The notes beneath the pieces are model-generated. The model was not told the origin of the DNA. It was given only the letters and a program-made list of their open reading frames with translations, and made no database searches. The translations under genes were made by a program, and so were the position numbers. Positions 1 to 10,101 of a stretch of 64,000 bases of DNA are shown here, one piece after another. The DNA comes from Marinobacterium jannaschii DSM 6295 (lineage in GTDB: Bacteria; Pseudomonadota; Gammaproteobacteria; Pseudomonadales; Balneatricaceae): contig NZ_JHVJ01000005.1 of assembly GCF_000620085.1 (NCBI RefSeq), positions 124,001 to 188,000 of the forward strand, read 5' to 3'. How positions within the stretch are numbered: position 1 is the stretch's first letter; every line of letters starts with the position of its first letter.

Positions 1-66
1 AAGAGTATTGCGGAGCGGGAGAAGGTCTGGAACTTTTTCGCCCTGCAGTTTGTATATAGTTTTTAG
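1..66 (+). CDS. C-terminal tail of an upstream gene (partial)
   Basis: Frame 1 is open from the first base to a TAG at 64-66 and encodes 21 residues ending in WNFFALQFVYSF. The coding stretch stops 16 bases before the next gene on the same strand, so it may be the last part of a gene co-transcribed with the GGDEF-EAL gene. Too little is present to name a family; it may also be chance. Confidence 0.4.
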   Translation, partial: KSIAEREKVWNFFALQFVYSF

Positions 67-82
67 ATAAGCGTATGACTGA

Positions 83-2950
83 ATGAATCTGATCCCCAAG
101 ATGAGTATCAAATGGAAGGCAGTGATCTTCCTCAGTGCTGTACTTATCTCCATCTCCGGACTGATGGTCGGATTGTATACCTGGTCGATAGAAAATCTCG
201 AACAGCGCCAGCAGGAGGTTTTCCGGGATAGCGCTATCACCGCCCTGGACGGGTTGCTCAGTGACTGGCGAAATGAGCAGACACAGCTGGCGGTCCTGAT
301 TCCTGGCCTCAGCAATGTCGACAGTGCATTGCGGACTGAACAGCGGGATGAGATTAAGAGAGCGCTGGAAACTCACTGGCAACGGCTCTCGCTCTATATC
401 GACGTCAACTATCTTCACCTTTTCAGCGAAGATGGCCACAGCATTACCGGTATTCACCGAAATTACGATACAACGGCATTACAGCTTGAGATCATACGCA
501 AAAACGTTCAGGAAGTTCTGGATACAGAAGAACCGGGAAACTTCCTGATCTGTGACAGTCAGTGCAGCCTGTATGTGGTTGAGCCTTTTATTCTCGATAA
601 CGGCGTTCGCGGTGTTATTGCGATCGGGCGCAATATTGCAGATATTGCATCCCGTTACTTTCGCCAGACGGGTGCCGACCTTGCTCTGATTTTGCCGGGT
701 GCCCGAAACCGCAACGATGAACGTTATCTCGAACAGTGGAATCAGGAGGTTTGGGCGCTGAGCCACGTAAACCGCCGCCTGCCACTGTTACGGCAACTTC
801 AGGCAAGCAGCGGTCCCTCGCCAGACGGGGCTGAAGTTACGGCGGCCAGCGGTCGTACCTATCGGATTACCGAACTGGCCCTCCAGTCACACCAGAACTT
901 CCAGGGCGAACTGACCCTACTATCGATCGCGGATGTCACAGAGGTTAAAGCTGCCCAGGCAACCACAATCAGGGCCGGAGTCGTTACCGGACTGATTGGA
1001 CTGTTGCTATCAGAATTGTTGCTGGTGTGGCTGATCTGGCGGCCAACAGAGCGCCTCAGAAGCCTGGCGGCGGCCTTACCATTGCTGGCGGATAACCGGT
1101 TCAGGGATGCTCAAAGCCGGATTGAGACACCTCGCAGCAGACTCCTGCCCGATGAGTTCGATGTGCTGGAAAATTCAGCGCTTAACCTCTGTAGTCAGCT
1201 GGAGCAGCTGAATATCCAGGTGGAGGAGCGTACCGGATCCCTTAAATCGAATATGGAAGAGCAGAAACGGGCCCGCGAATTCATGCACCGGGTTCTGGAT
1301 ACAGCGCCAATGGTGATCCTGACGCAGGACCTTCACGGCACCATCTATATGATGAACAGAATCGGGCGAACGCTGACCGGCTGGGATGGCGAGAACGATC
1401 ACAACCCGGATTTCTATAGCCTGCACCTGACGGAATCCCTGCCAACGGACGTGCAGTCGCGGATGATGTCTATCATCGATCAGACGGCAATGGGGTTTCA
1501 GCATGAAGGTCATCTGCGTGATGCCGGACGCCTGCACTACATGACATGGTTCCACTCGACAGTGACCGGTGAAGCCGGGCAGAGCCTGATCCTGTCCGTT
1601 GGCGTCGACCTGACTGAGCGAATTGAAGCGGAACAGAAACTGTCATGGCTGGCTTCCCACGACCCGCTTACCAGCCTGGTGAACCGTCACAGCTTCCAGG
1701 AACGCCTCAGACAGGCGGTTGCCGAGGGACGCCGGGGAGCCTTGTTGTTTATAGACGCCGACCACTTTAAGTATATTAATGATACTGCGGGTCACGCGGT
1801 TGGCGATCGGGTACTTAAAACCATCTCGACAACATTGCTGGAGAATACGCGTGACACAGATGTAGTATCGCGCCTCGGTGGTGATGAATTTATTATCCTG
1901 CTGCCGCGGGCCAACTATATCGATGCCCGTAAGGTGATGGCGAAGCTAAGTCGGTTGCTGAACGGCTCAATCACCCTCAGTGACGGCTCGCTGCAGCATT
2001 TCAGTTGCAGCATCGGTGGCGCACTCTACCCCGATCACGGTCATACCGACGAAGAGTTGCTGGCCCATGCCGATATGGCAATGTATCAGGCCAAGCAACG
2101 CGGTCAGGGCCAATGGCACCTGTTTGATGAGACCGAATCGATCCTGCAGCGTATCCAGACCGATGTGCACTGGCAAGATCAGATCCGCCGGGCGCTTGAG
2201 CAGAACCGCTTCCAGCTGCACTTCCAGCCGATCATGCAGATCGACCGTTGCGAAGTCAGTCATCACGAAGTGTTGCTGCGTATGGTGATGGATAACGGTG
2301 ATATCGCCATGCCTGGCCAGTTTATCGAGGTGGCTGAACGCACCGGCCTGATCGGCCAGATCGACCAGTGGGTACTGGCGGCGACAATGCGCTACCTGGC
2401 GGAATACCAGGAGACCTTTGGCGACAGGCTGAAGCTTGCGGTCAATGTCTCGGCTCCGACGCTTCAGGCGCCGGGCTTTACCAAGATATTTTTCCGTCTC
2501 TGCCATCGTTATCAGATCAAACCGTCCCAGATAATCATCGAGATTACCGAAACCGCCTTCCTCGATGACCTGAATACCGCGAAGCAAACCTTACAGATGC
2601 TGGTTGATCAGGGTTGTCAGATAGCGCTGGATGATTTCGGTGTGGGCTATTCGTCGTTCAACTACCTGAAAAAGATGCCGCTGACCTACGTCAAACTGGA
2701 TGGCTCTTATATCAAAGGACTTGCAGAGAGCGATGAAGAGCAACTCTTCGTCAGGTGCCTGTCGGAGATGGTGCGCGGTTTCGGCATGATTACAGTGGCC
2801 GAGTTTGTCGAAACGCCGGAAGTCCTGAATATACTGCGGCGTCTGGGTGTGAACTATGCCCAGGGATATCTGATCGGCAAGCCCTCCCCTGAGCTATCGG
2901 ACAACTTCTCGATGGAAGAAGAGATCCAGATTGTCTCCGACGAGATTTAA
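83..2950 (+). CDS. Membrane-bound PAS-GGDEF-EAL cyclic-di-GMP enzyme
   Basis: A 955-residue two-headed c-di-GMP turnover protein. A transmembrane segment (about residues 12-32) and a second (about 295-318) enclose a periplasmic sensor region. After a HAMP-like linker (about 320-375) and a coiled segment comes a PAS-like domain (about 400-520). The diguanylate cyclase domain carries an intact RLGGDEF signature with GGDEF at residues 599-603. The phosphodiesterase domain has EVLLR (729-733) in place of the textbook EALLR, a substitution seen in active enzymes, and keeps the DDFGVGYSS metal-binding loop, so it may be active in both directions. The start has no strong Shine-Dalgarno; an in-frame ATG at 101 is an alternative. 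It is followed by a bidirectional terminator shared with the convergent TonB receptor gene. The signal sensed is unknown. Confidence 0.93.
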   Translation: MNLIPKMSIKWKAVIFLSAVLISISGLMVGLYTWSIENLEQRQQEVFRDSAITALDGLLSDWRNEQTQLAVLIPGLSNVDSALRTEQRDEIKRALETHWQRLSLYIDVNYLHLFSEDGHSITGIHRNYDTTALQLEIIRKNVQEVLDTEEPGNFLICDSQCSLYVVEPFILDNGVRGVIAIGRNIADIASRYFRQTGADLALILPGARNRNDERYLEQWNQEVWALSHVNRRLPLLRQLQASSGPSPDGAEVTAASGRTYRITELALQSHQNFQGELTLLSIADVTEVKAAQATTIRAGVVTGLIGLLLSELLLVWLIWRPTERLRSLAAALPLLADNRFRDAQSRIETPRSRLLPDEFDVLENSALNLCSQLEQLNIQVEERTGSLKSNMEEQKRAREFMHRVLDTAPMVILTQDLHGTIYMMNRIGRTLTGWDGENDHNPDFYSLHLTESLPTDVQSRMMSIIDQTAMGFQHEGHLRDAGRLHYMTWFHSTVTGEAGQSLILSVGVDLTERIEAEQKLSWLASHDPLTSLVNRHSFQERLRQAVAEGRRGALLFIDADHFKYINDTAGHAVGDRVLKTISTTLLENTRDTDVVSRLGGDEFIILLPRANYIDARKVMAKLSRLLNGSITLSDGSLQHFSCSIGGALYPDHGHTDEELLAHADMAMYQAKQRGQGQWHLFDETESILQRIQTDVHWQDQIRRALEQNRFQLHFQPIMQIDRCEVSHHEVLLRMVMDNGDIAMPGQFIEVAERTGLIGQIDQWVLAATMRYLAEYQETFGDRLKLAVNVSAPTLQAPGFTKIFFRLCHRYQIKPSQIIIEITETAFLDDLNTAKQTLQMLVDQGCQIALDDFGVGYSSFNYLKKMPLTYVKLDGSYIKGLAESDEEQLFVRCLSEMVRGFGMITVAEFVETPEVLNILRRLGVNYAQGYLIGKPSPELSDNFSMEEEIQIVSDEI

Positions 2951-2977
2951 CACGGCAGATAACCCGCGTAATCAGAT

Positions 2978-3013
2978 AATCTCAGAGGCCTGTGACAGGT
3001 TCTCTGAGATTTT
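2978..3013. terminator. Bidirectional terminator between convergent genes
   Basis: AATCTCAGAG (2978-2987) pairs perfectly with CTCTGAGATT (3002-3011), with a smaller CCTG/CAGG stem inside the loop and a T run on the plus strand. It lies between the stop codons of the GGDEF-EAL gene and the convergent TonB receptor gene. Confidence 0.75.
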
Positions 3014-3018
3014 CGGTT

Positions 3019-5037
3019 TCAGAAGCGCGCTTTAAGGCGGATGTATCCCCGCCGCTCCAACCGGTTTTTCGCCGTGCTCTCGCGATTGTCCCGATCAAAC
3101 AGGTTTTGCACGATCAGCTCAAGCTGCCAGTCCGCCGCCCGGGATTTGGTTGTATAGGCCAGTCGCAGGTCAGTTCTCTGTATCACGCCAGTCGCCTCGC
3201 CGTCCCAGTTGGATGATCCTGCTACAAAGTAGTGAACGCCGCCCAGCGTCAGGCCCCGGCCTAAGCGATGGCTATAGAGCAATGAAGCACTATGGTCGGG
3301 AAAGTGGCTTGCCAGGTCCTCAATGCCTCCCAGCCCTTTATCCAGCTCGCCCCGTGTCTCGATATAGGCGTAGGTAGCAGCCAGAATATCATCCCGCCGT
3401 GGCCGCATGCGGAACTGCACCTCCAGTCCCTGCTGATGCCAGTTGCCACCGTTCTGCGGCACTCTCACCTGCTGGTCTGCGAGGTCATTGGCTGCGATTA
3501 ACCGGGTATCGATGCCCCTGGATACCTTTTCATGAAACAGACGGATATCCAGCTGGCGCTTGTAGCGCTGCCACTGCTTTAGCACGCCAATATCGAATGC
3601 GTTCAGTCTCTCGGTGCGCAGTGAGCTGTTAGGGCGCCAGACTTCATCGAATGTTGGCCCGGGGAGTGGGCTTTGCAGATTCAGTTCGGCATTGAATGCC
3701 AGCATAGACGGTATCCGGTGCGCCAGAGTATAAGAGCTGCGCAGGCTGAGGTCCTGTTGAGGCTGATAGTTGACGGCCAGCCGGGGTGATAGTTTTAAAG
3801 CGTCGATCTTGTTGCCTTTTTCGGCCATCAGGCCGAAAGTCAGGCGTAATGGCTCTGTTGGCTGGAGTTCCAGGTTGCCGAACAGGCGCCAGCGCTCGGC
3901 TTTCAGGTCTGACTCAGAGTTCAGTACTGTCGGGCTGCGTCCGAGTGACTGACGGTAACCGATGCCGCTGACGATATGTGATTTCGCCCCTAACCGTCCG
4001 GACAATTGATATTCGAGGTCACGTATCTCTGTCTGACCGTGTTCCAGTACGGCCCTGACTTCGCCGGGATTGGCGGAGATAACACCGGCCGCCAGATCTT
4101 GGGGGATTCCGGCAAACCCGGCCAGCTCGACGGGCCTCATCTCGGGCGTGTCCAGATTCAGCGCATTCCGGTATCCCGTGAGCTGATGTGTAAAACCATC
4201 CAGGTCTTCATGCGTCCAGCGCAGCAACTGATAGTCGTAGTTGTAGTCACGGGGTATGAAGAGATTGTCGACCGCGATCCCCTCCCAGTCAGCCTGTCCC
4301 CAGGTTCCGCCAAGCTGAATATCCACTGTGTCGACGAAGGTTGGCGTGAATTCACCGTAGAAGTTAATACCGCGATTTGTTTCCTGATCGGATAACGCTT
4401 TACTGCCAGCAGAGCGGTCGTAGTTTGCTGATAACAGAAGATTGAAGGTCTCACTGTTCTCAACATGCTGAAACTGATATTGGCGGCTGTGCAGGCTGCC
4501 GAAGCGGGTACTGACGGAAGAACCTTCCGTTTCCAGCGGATGCCTGGTCACGATATTAACGGCCCCGAGGAAGGCATTGGCGCCGTGGGTGGGCGTATTG
4601 GAACCACGGACAACCTCGATATGATCGATATCGTCCAGGTAGACCCCCAGCGAGCCCCAGTCCACGGTAGAGAGCAGTGGCCAGTAGACGGCCCGGCCGT
4701 TAACCATCACCTCAAGCCGGCGCGGGAATATATCGCGAATACCGTGATAGGAAACTGCCCCGCCATTGCTGTTGTTTGCCAGCGAGAGCATGCCGGGAAC
4801 CAGCCGGAACAGGTCCTGCACCCTGACCGCGCCGGATGCCTCGATCAGCGCGCGGTCAATGACGGTGATTGATACCGGAAGGTCTTTTGCGGGCTGCTCA
4901 ACCCGGGTCGCCGAGATGACCGCCGGAATCTGATCGAACAGTGCCGTTTCATCGAATAACTGCTCGGCGCTGAGGCAGGGAGCCGCCGTTGCCAGAAGTA
5001 TCGTCAGGCTGAGTTTTTTCCGCAGGGTGTAGTCCAT
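3019..5037 (-). CDS. TonB-dependent outer membrane receptor
   Basis: A 672-residue outer membrane receptor. It has a signal peptide (LSLTILLATAAPCLSA), then a TonB-box-like stretch (VISATRVEQP, about residue 40) and a plug domain with SITVIDRALIEASGAVRVQDLFRLVPG and GSNTPTHGANAFLGAVNIVT (split here into the family's plug motifs). The rest is beta-barrel, ending in the aromatic C-terminus IRLKARF expected of outer membrane barrels. Length fits small siderophore, vitamin or metal receptors (600-750). No transport or biosynthesis gene sits beside it, so the ligand cannot be assigned; plug similarity is to the CirA/BtuB type. It is monocistronic and divergent from nuoA. Confidence 0.9.
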   Translation of the reverse strand: MDYTLRKKLSLTILLATAAPCLSAEQLFDETALFDQIPAVISATRVEQPAKDLPVSITVIDRALIEASGAVRVQDLFRLVPGMLSLANNSNGGAVSYHGIRDIFPRRLEVMVNGRAVYWPLLSTVDWGSLGVYLDDIDHIEVVRGSNTPTHGANAFLGAVNIVTRHPLETEGSSVSTRFGSLHSRQYQFQHVENSETFNLLLSANYDRSAGSKALSDQETNRGINFYGEFTPTFVDTVDIQLGGTWGQADWEGIAVDNLFIPRDYNYDYQLLRWTHEDLDGFTHQLTGYRNALNLDTPEMRPVELAGFAGIPQDLAAGVISANPGEVRAVLEHGQTEIRDLEYQLSGRLGAKSHIVSGIGYRQSLGRSPTVLNSESDLKAERWRLFGNLELQPTEPLRLTFGLMAEKGNKIDALKLSPRLAVNYQPQQDLSLRSSYTLAHRIPSMLAFNAELNLQSPLPGPTFDEVWRPNSSLRTERLNAFDIGVLKQWQRYKRQLDIRLFHEKVSRGIDTRLIAANDLADQQVRVPQNGGNWHQQGLEVQFRMRPRRDDILAATYAYIETRGELDKGLGGIEDLASHFPDHSASLLYSHRLGRGLTLGGVHYFVAGSSNWDGEATGVIQRTDLRLAYTTKSRAADWQLELIVQNLFDRDNRESTAKNRLERRGYIRLKARF

Positions 5038-5351
5038 TACATTCAGCCCGGTCCGTTACAAATGACAGTTCGATCAAAAAGTGTCGCAGATCAGCAACAA
5101 AATTTGCGACCGGATTATCCCACCATCCAGATCGTGGCGGCAATACGGCCAAAGCGCTGTGGCAACTGAAGTTAAAGTAAAACTCAGAAAAATGGGTGTA
5201 TTTTCAGCAGCAGGTGCGATGGCTTCGGTAAAGATCGCCTAAACTGTTTAAAAAGCGAACATGTGTGTTCGTTCAATAAATCTGCAGAGATTCATTTTCA
5301 TTGCAAGCCGGGACGCTGTGACCAACCTGAATATTAAGGAGGACTCAGCCG
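5038..5351. promoter_or_regulatory. Divergent intergenic region with a 16-bp dyad, upstream of nuoA
   Basis: About 310 bases without a gene, holding the promoters of the TonB receptor (leftward) and the nuo operon (rightward). A dyad CGAACA-TGTG-TGTTCG at 5256-5271 lies 80 bases before nuoA and could be an operator. A good ribosome binding site (aaggagg, 5337-5343) precedes the nuoA ATG. I could not assign -35/-10 boxes with confidence. Confidence 0.5.
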
Positions 5352-5831
5352 ATGACTGTATCCGAGCATATCCGGGAACTTTGGCCACTGTTCCTGTACG
5401 GGCTAATGGCGGTCACGCTGGTGGCCCTGATACTGGCGGTGTCCTCTGTGCTAGGCCAGCGACATCGCGCCCGTGCCGCCGATGAACCCTTCGAGTCCGG
5501 CATCGTTCATGTCGGCGACACCCATATCCGGTTTTCAGCCCCCTACTTTGTTATTGCCGTACTGTTTGTCATCTTCGACCTGGAAGCAGCGTTTATCTAT
5601 GCCTGGGCTATCTCTTTTCCACAGTCAGGCTGGGCAGGTTTAATAGAGATCGGCATTTTTATCGGGATACTCCTGATCGCGCTGTTCTATCTTTGGCTTT
5701 TGGGTGCCCTTGAATGGGGAAATCGAGCCGACAACACTACTCTGCGCCCGCAGCCGATTCAGGGGGACAGTCAGATCCTGAGCGGCAAGCTGCCCGCGCC
5801 TGCCCCGGCCGAGCCTGAGGTGCGGTTATGA
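5352..5831 (+). CDS. nuoA: NADH:quinone oxidoreductase subunit A
   Basis: A 159-residue membrane subunit of respiratory complex I. There are three transmembrane helices (about 12-34, 65-87, 96-118), and the conserved loop between helices one and two carries the ESG and FDLEAAF signatures typical of NuoA, which help form the quinone access region. The C-terminal Pro/Ala-rich tail (about 130-159) is longer than in Escherichia coli. It is the first gene of the nuo operon with a strong Shine-Dalgarno, and its stop overlaps the nuoB start (ATGA). Confidence 0.96.
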   Translation: MTVSEHIRELWPLFLYGLMAVTLVALILAVSSVLGQRHRARAADEPFESGIVHVGDTHIRFSAPYFVIAVLFVIFDLEAAFIYAWAISFPQSGWAGLIEIGIFIGILLIALFYLWLLGALEWGNRADNTTLRPQPIQGDSQILSGKLPAPAPAEPEVRL

Positions 5832-6466
5832 GCTGGAACCTGACACCGGCGAATGGTTCTTCGGTCATAGCGCGTTCAGAACCAAACCAGGATCATCTGA
5901 AACAAAACCTCTTTATGGCACGGCTTGAAGATATGGTCTCCTGGGGACGAAGCCATTCAGTCTGGCCATTCAATTTTGGCCTTTCCTGCTGCTACGTCGA
6001 GATGGCAACCGCCTTCACTCCCCGCCACGATATCGCCCGCTTCGGGGCTGAAGTGATTCGGGGCACACCGCGTGAAGCCGACCTTATCGTTATTTCAGGC
6101 ACTGTCTTTCGCAAGATGGCTCCGGTGATTCAGCGTCTCTATGAACAGCTGATGGAGCCGCGCTGGGTTATTTCCATGGGGTCCTGTGCCAATTCCGGTG
6201 GCATGTATGACATCTACAGCGTAGTGCAGGGCGTTGACAGCTTCCTACCGGTGGATGTCTATGTACCCGGCTGTCCGCCAAGGCCTGAAGTGCTGCTTCA
6301 GGGCCTGATACTGCTGCAGGAATCCATCGCCAGCGAGCGCCGTCCCCTGAGCTGGGTGCTTGATAGCCAGGGCCACGCCACGCAGCGCATGACTCCCTCT
6401 TTTCGTGATCAGCTCCAGGAGGAGCGTAATAACCAGACGGATCTGAAAAAACCTGATTCGATCTGA
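5828..6466 (+). CDS. nuoB: NADH:quinone oxidoreductase subunit B
   Basis: A 212-residue peripheral arm subunit carrying iron-sulfur cluster N2, the last electron carrier before quinone. The ligands are visible: the adjacent cysteines in [10 protein letters not shown] (about residue 55), [10 protein letters not shown] and [11 protein letters not shown]. This is the standard NuoB arrangement. The start overlaps the nuoA stop by four bases, indicating translational coupling. Confidence 0.97.
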   Translation: MSWNLTPANGSSVIARSEPNQDHLKQNLFMARLEDMVSWGRSHSVWPFNFGLSCCYVEMATAFTPRHDIARFGAEVIRGTPREADLIVISGTVFRKMAPVIQRLYEQLMEPRWVISMGSCANSGGMYDIYSVVQGVDSFLPVDVYVPGCPPRPEVLLQGLILLQESIASERRPLSWVLDSQGHATQRMTPSFRDQLQEERNNQTDLKKPDSI

Positions 6467-6476
6467 GGCTGATGCG

Positions 6477-8234
6477 ATGGGGAACATGCTCTCAATCCAG
6501 CCCGTTACCCAGACACTGCTGGGGCAGTTTGGCCCGGAGACCGTGCAGCAACAACTCACCACAGATCAGATCCCGACGCTGTGGATCAGTCGTTGCAAGT
6601 TGCTGGAGATTGTCAGCTATCTCAAGCTGGAGATCGAAGCGCCCTATCTTACCCTGTATGACCTGACCGCTATTGATGAACGCACCCGCAGCGGGCGCGA
6701 CGAACAACCGCCGTCAGATTACACCCTGGTCTATCACCTGCTCTCCTACGACCGGAATCAGGATCTGAGGCTGAAAGTTGCGCTGGATATTGATGACCTG
6801 AATATGCCTTCGGTCACCGGCATCTGGCCCTGTGCCAACTGGTATGAGTGCGAGGTGTGGGACATGTTCGGCATCCGCTTCAACGGACACCCCCACCTGC
6901 GACGCATACTGATGTCCCCCACATGGCAGGGCCATCCGTTGCGCAAGGATCACCCCGCCCGCGCGACCTCGATGGAGCCATTCTCCCTGCCCGACGAACG
7001 GCAGGATATGGAGCAGGAAGCACTGCGGTTCGACCCGGAATACTGGGGCATGAGCCGCGGCGGTGATGACAGCGACTATATGTTTTTAAACCTTGGCCCC
7101 AATCACCCGTCAGTGCACGGCGTGTTCCGCATCGTATTGCAGCTGGACGGCGAACAGATACTGCACGCCATTCCGGACATCGGCTATCACCACCGTGGTG
7201 CGGAAAAGATGGGGGAACGGCAAAGCTGGCACAGCTATATCCCCTACACCGATCGCATCGACTATCTCGGTGGTGTGATGAATAACCTGCCCTATGTGCT
7301 GGCGGTGGAGAAGCTCGCGGGGATTCAGGTGCCTGAGCGGGTCAAAACCATTCGCGTCATGCTGTGTGAGATGTTCCGTATCGCCAGTCACCTGGTGTTC
7401 TACGGCACTTTTGCTCAGGATATCGGCCAGCTGTCACCGGTATTTTATATGTTTGCCGACCGGGAAAAGTTATTTGGCATTATCGAAGCGATCACCGGGG
7501 CACGCATGCATCCGGCCTGGTTCCGTATCGGCGGCGTGGCACAGGACCTGCCCAAGGGCTGGCAGACACTGGTACGGGACTTCCTCGAATATATGCCGGC
7601 CCGGTTGCAACAATATGAGTCGATGGTGATGCAGAACAGCCTGATCCGCCGTCGCAGCCGGGGTATAGGCTGTTACAACACCGCTGAGGCGATCGAATGG
7701 GGTGTCACAGGTCCCGGACTACGGGCCACCGGGCTGGGCTGGGACTGGCGTAAATTCCGCCCTTACAGTGGTTACCAGAACTTTGATTTTGAGGTTCCGA
7801 CGGGGGGCCGGGGAGATGCCTACGACCGGGCCCGGGTGCGTATCGACGAGATCTGGCAGAGCCTCTCGATTATCCGCCAGTGCCTGGAGCATATGCCCCA
7901 GGGCCCCTACAAAGCGGACCACCCCCTCACCACACCGCCACCGAAAGAGCGCACCCTGAAGGATATAGAGACACTGATAGACCACTTCCTCGGCATGAGC
8001 TGGGGGCCGGTGATTCCACCCGGTGAGGCTTCTGTCGGTGTTGAGGCAACTAAAGGCAACCACAGCTACTACCTGATCAGCGATGGAGGGACCCAATCCT
8101 ATCGTACCCGGATACGGACACCCTCATTTCCCCACCTGCAGATGATCCCCCTGATCAGCCAGGGACTGATGGTGGCTGACCTGATCGCCATTATCGCCAG
8201 CATTGATTTTGTTATGGCCGATGTGGATCGATGA
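6477..8234 (+). CDS. nuoCD: NADH:quinone oxidoreductase fused subunit C/D
   Basis: A 585-residue natural fusion. The N-terminal NuoC part (about 1-175) has the [17 protein letters not shown] and HPLRKDHPA signatures of the 30-kDa subunit. The NuoD part (about 200-585) is the 49-kDa subunit that forms the quinone pocket with NuoB, with [11 protein letters not shown], the [10 protein letters not shown] stretch, and a C-terminal DVDR. Fused nuoCD is typical of many gammaproteobacteria. A GAGG sits eight bases before the chosen ATG; a second in-frame ATG at 6486 is possible. Confidence 0.97.
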   Translation: MGNMLSIQPVTQTLLGQFGPETVQQQLTTDQIPTLWISRCKLLEIVSYLKLEIEAPYLTLYDLTAIDERTRSGRDEQPPSDYTLVYHLLSYDRNQDLRLKVALDIDDLNMPSVTGIWPCANWYECEVWDMFGIRFNGHPHLRRILMSPTWQGHPLRKDHPARATSMEPFSLPDERQDMEQEALRFDPEYWGMSRGGDDSDYMFLNLGPNHPSVHGVFRIVLQLDGEQILHAIPDIGYHHRGAEKMGERQSWHSYIPYTDRIDYLGGVMNNLPYVLAVEKLAGIQVPERVKTIRVMLCEMFRIASHLVFYGTFAQDIGQLSPVFYMFADREKLFGIIEAITGARMHPAWFRIGGVAQDLPKGWQTLVRDFLEYMPARLQQYESMVMQNSLIRRRSRGIGCYNTAEAIEWGVTGPGLRATGLGWDWRKFRPYSGYQNFDFEVPTGGRGDAYDRARVRIDEIWQSLSIIRQCLEHMPQGPYKADHPLTTPPPKERTLKDIETLIDHFLGMSWGPVIPPGEASVGVEATKGNHSYYLISDGGTQSYRTRIRTPSFPHLQMIPLISQGLMVADLIAIIASIDFVMADVDR

Positions 8235-8246
8235 CGAGGTTTTACC

Positions 8247-8807
8247 ATGCAATTTAAAGACAGACATCGTCAGGATATAGCGTCATCAGAGGAACCGGAT
8301 AACCTGCTTGATATTCACCTGAGTCAGGACGAGCTGCAGGAGATCAACAGCGAGTGCATGCACTATCCTGAGCGCCGGGCCGCTGCCATAGAAGCCCTTA
8401 AGATCGTCCAGCATTACCGCGGCTGGGTGTCTGACCCGGTGTTGTTTGCCGTCGCCCGGGAGCTTGGGATGCCTGCCGGTGAACTGGAGGGCGTCGCCAC
8501 CTTCTATAACCTGATCTACCGCAAGCCGGTCGGAAAACATGTGATTCTGGTCTGTGACAGCGTCTGTTGCTGGCTCAAAGAGGGGCACCTGATCGGTGCA
8601 TTTATCGCAGACCGGCTAAAAATCGAGCCGGGCCAGACCACCGAAGATGGTCTTTTTACACTGTTGCCGACGGTTTGCCTGGGTGATTGCGACCACGCCC
8701 CGACGATGATGATCGATCACCATCACTATCAGGACCTGAGCTGCGAAATGGTGGATAAACTGCTGCAGCTTTACCGGGACGAGGAAATTCCGGAGGGGGA
8801 CATGTAA
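8247..8807 (+). CDS. nuoE: NADH:quinone oxidoreductase subunit E
   Basis: A 186-residue thioredoxin-like [2Fe-2S] subunit (cluster N1a) of the NADH dehydrogenase module. Cluster ligands are visible as CDSVC (about residue 109) and CLGDC (about 145). Helical N-terminal part with YPERRAAAIEALKIVQ and the GVATFYN motif are characteristic. The stop codon shares a base with the nuoF start. Confidence 0.96.
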   Translation: MQFKDRHRQDIASSEEPDNLLDIHLSQDELQEINSECMHYPERRAAAIEALKIVQHYRGWVSDPVLFAVARELGMPAGELEGVATFYNLIYRKPVGKHVILVCDSVCCWLKEGHLIGAFIADRLKIEPGQTTEDGLFTLLPTVCLGDCDHAPTMMIDHHHYQDLSCEMVDKLLQLYRDEEIPEGDM

Positions 8808-10078
8808 TGGAGCAACCGCTGACCGCGATGATTCCATCAGACCGCTCTGCCCTGAGTCTGGCTGAGTACGAGCGGCATGGCGGCTATCGTGGCCTGAGAC
8901 GTACCCTGAGCCAGTACTCGCCGGAGGATGCGCTCGAGATTGTTAAGTCATCACGGCTGCGGGGACGCGGCGGCGCCGGGTTTCCCACTGCACTGAAGTG
9001 GAGTTTTGTACCTAAAGAATACCCCGGGCCAACCTACCTGATCGCCAATGCCGATGAGATGGAGCCCGGTACCTTCAAAGATCGTTTGCTGCTGGAAAGC
9101 ACGGCGCATCAGCTAATCGAAGGGATGATACTGGCGGCCTACTGTATCGGTGCCGATACCGGTTACATCTTCCTGCGCGGCGAGTATACCCGGGCGGCAC
9201 GAAATATATTGCGCGCCCTGGATGAAGCCTGTGAGGCCGGCATTCTTGGCAGCAACATTCTGGACTCCGGCTTCAGCTTCGATCTTTATCTTCATACCGG
9301 TGCCGGGCGTTACATCTGCGGTGAAGAGACCGCGCTGATCAATGCCCTGGAGGGCCGTCGCGCGCATCCCCGCGCCAAGCCGCCCTTCCCCCAGGTGAGC
9401 GGCCTGTTTGGCCACCCAACGGTGGTCAACAACACCGAAACCCTGTGCAACATCCCCCATATTCTGGCAAATGGTGCCGAGTGGTATCAGGACCTGGGGC
9501 GCGGCGATGATAGCGGTACCAAGCTGTTCTCGGCTGCGGGGCGGGTGCGCAACCCGGGAGTGTGGGAACTGCCCATGGGCACCCCAATCCACGAGATTCT
9601 GGAAGATCACGCCGGTGGCATGGCGGAGGGTTTCAGCCTGCGCGCATTTCAGCCCGGCGGCGCGTCTACCGACTTCCTGCTGCCGGAGGATCTTAATCTG
9701 CGGATGGATTATGACGCTATCGGCAAGGCGGGCAGCCGTATGGGCACCGGGGCACTGATTGTACTGGATGACCAGAGTTGCCCGGTCGGCATGGTTAAGA
9801 ACCTCAGCCAGTTCTTTGCCCGTGAATCCTGCGGCTGGTGTACACCCTGCCGGGATGGCCTGCCCTGGATGGTGCAGTTGCTCGACCAGATCGAACAGGG
9901 GCAGGGTCAGATGAGCGATCTCGATACGCTGGCCTGGCAATGCAGGTTTATGGGGCCGGGCAATACCTTCTGTGCCCTGGCGCCCGGCGCGGCAGAACCG
10001 GTACAAAGCGCGCTGCGGCTGTTTCGTGATGAATTTGAACACCATATCAATCAGGGCAGATGCCCTTACGGGGCCTGA
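8807..10078 (+). CDS. nuoF: NADH:quinone oxidoreductase subunit F
   Basis: A 423-residue NADH-binding subunit holding FMN and cluster N3. The glycine-rich FMN/NADH site GRGGAGFPTALKW is at about residues 53-65, with NADEMEPGTFKDR and the CGEETALINALEG segment following. The tetranuclear cluster ligands are in ESCGWCTPCRDG (about 343) and the distal FCALAPGAA (about 388). It accepts hydride from NADH and passes electrons to NuoE/NuoG. Confidence 0.97.
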   Translation: MEQPLTAMIPSDRSALSLAEYERHGGYRGLRRTLSQYSPEDALEIVKSSRLRGRGGAGFPTALKWSFVPKEYPGPTYLIANADEMEPGTFKDRLLLESTAHQLIEGMILAAYCIGADTGYIFLRGEYTRAARNILRALDEACEAGILGSNILDSGFSFDLYLHTGAGRYICGEETALINALEGRRAHPRAKPPFPQVSGLFGHPTVVNNTETLCNIPHILANGAEWYQDLGRGDDSGTKLFSAAGRVRNPGVWELPMGTPIHEILEDHAGGMAEGFSLRAFQPGGASTDFLLPEDLNLRMDYDAIGKAGSRMGTGALIVLDDQSCPVGMVKNLSQFFARESCGWCTPCRDGLPWMVQLLDQIEQGQGQMSDLDTLAWQCRFMGPGNTFCALAPGAAEPVQSALRLFRDEFEHHINQGRCPYGA

Positions 10079-10101
10079 GTTATGTGCATGGCGGAGGTAC
10101 T

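Noticed and set aside
1967-2587. 206-residue frame opposite the GGDEF-EAL gene
   Set aside because: Antisense shadow of conserved GGDEF and EAL domains.
5256-5271. Possible SOS (LexA) box before nuoA
   Set aside because: The dyad resembles the CGAAC...GTTCG box of Firmicutes but has six instead of four spacer bases, and gammaproteobacterial LexA uses CTGT-N8-ACAG.
9113-10045. 310-residue open frame opposite nuoF
   Set aside because: Antisense shadow of nuoF; His/Gln-rich composition typical of such frames and no family features.
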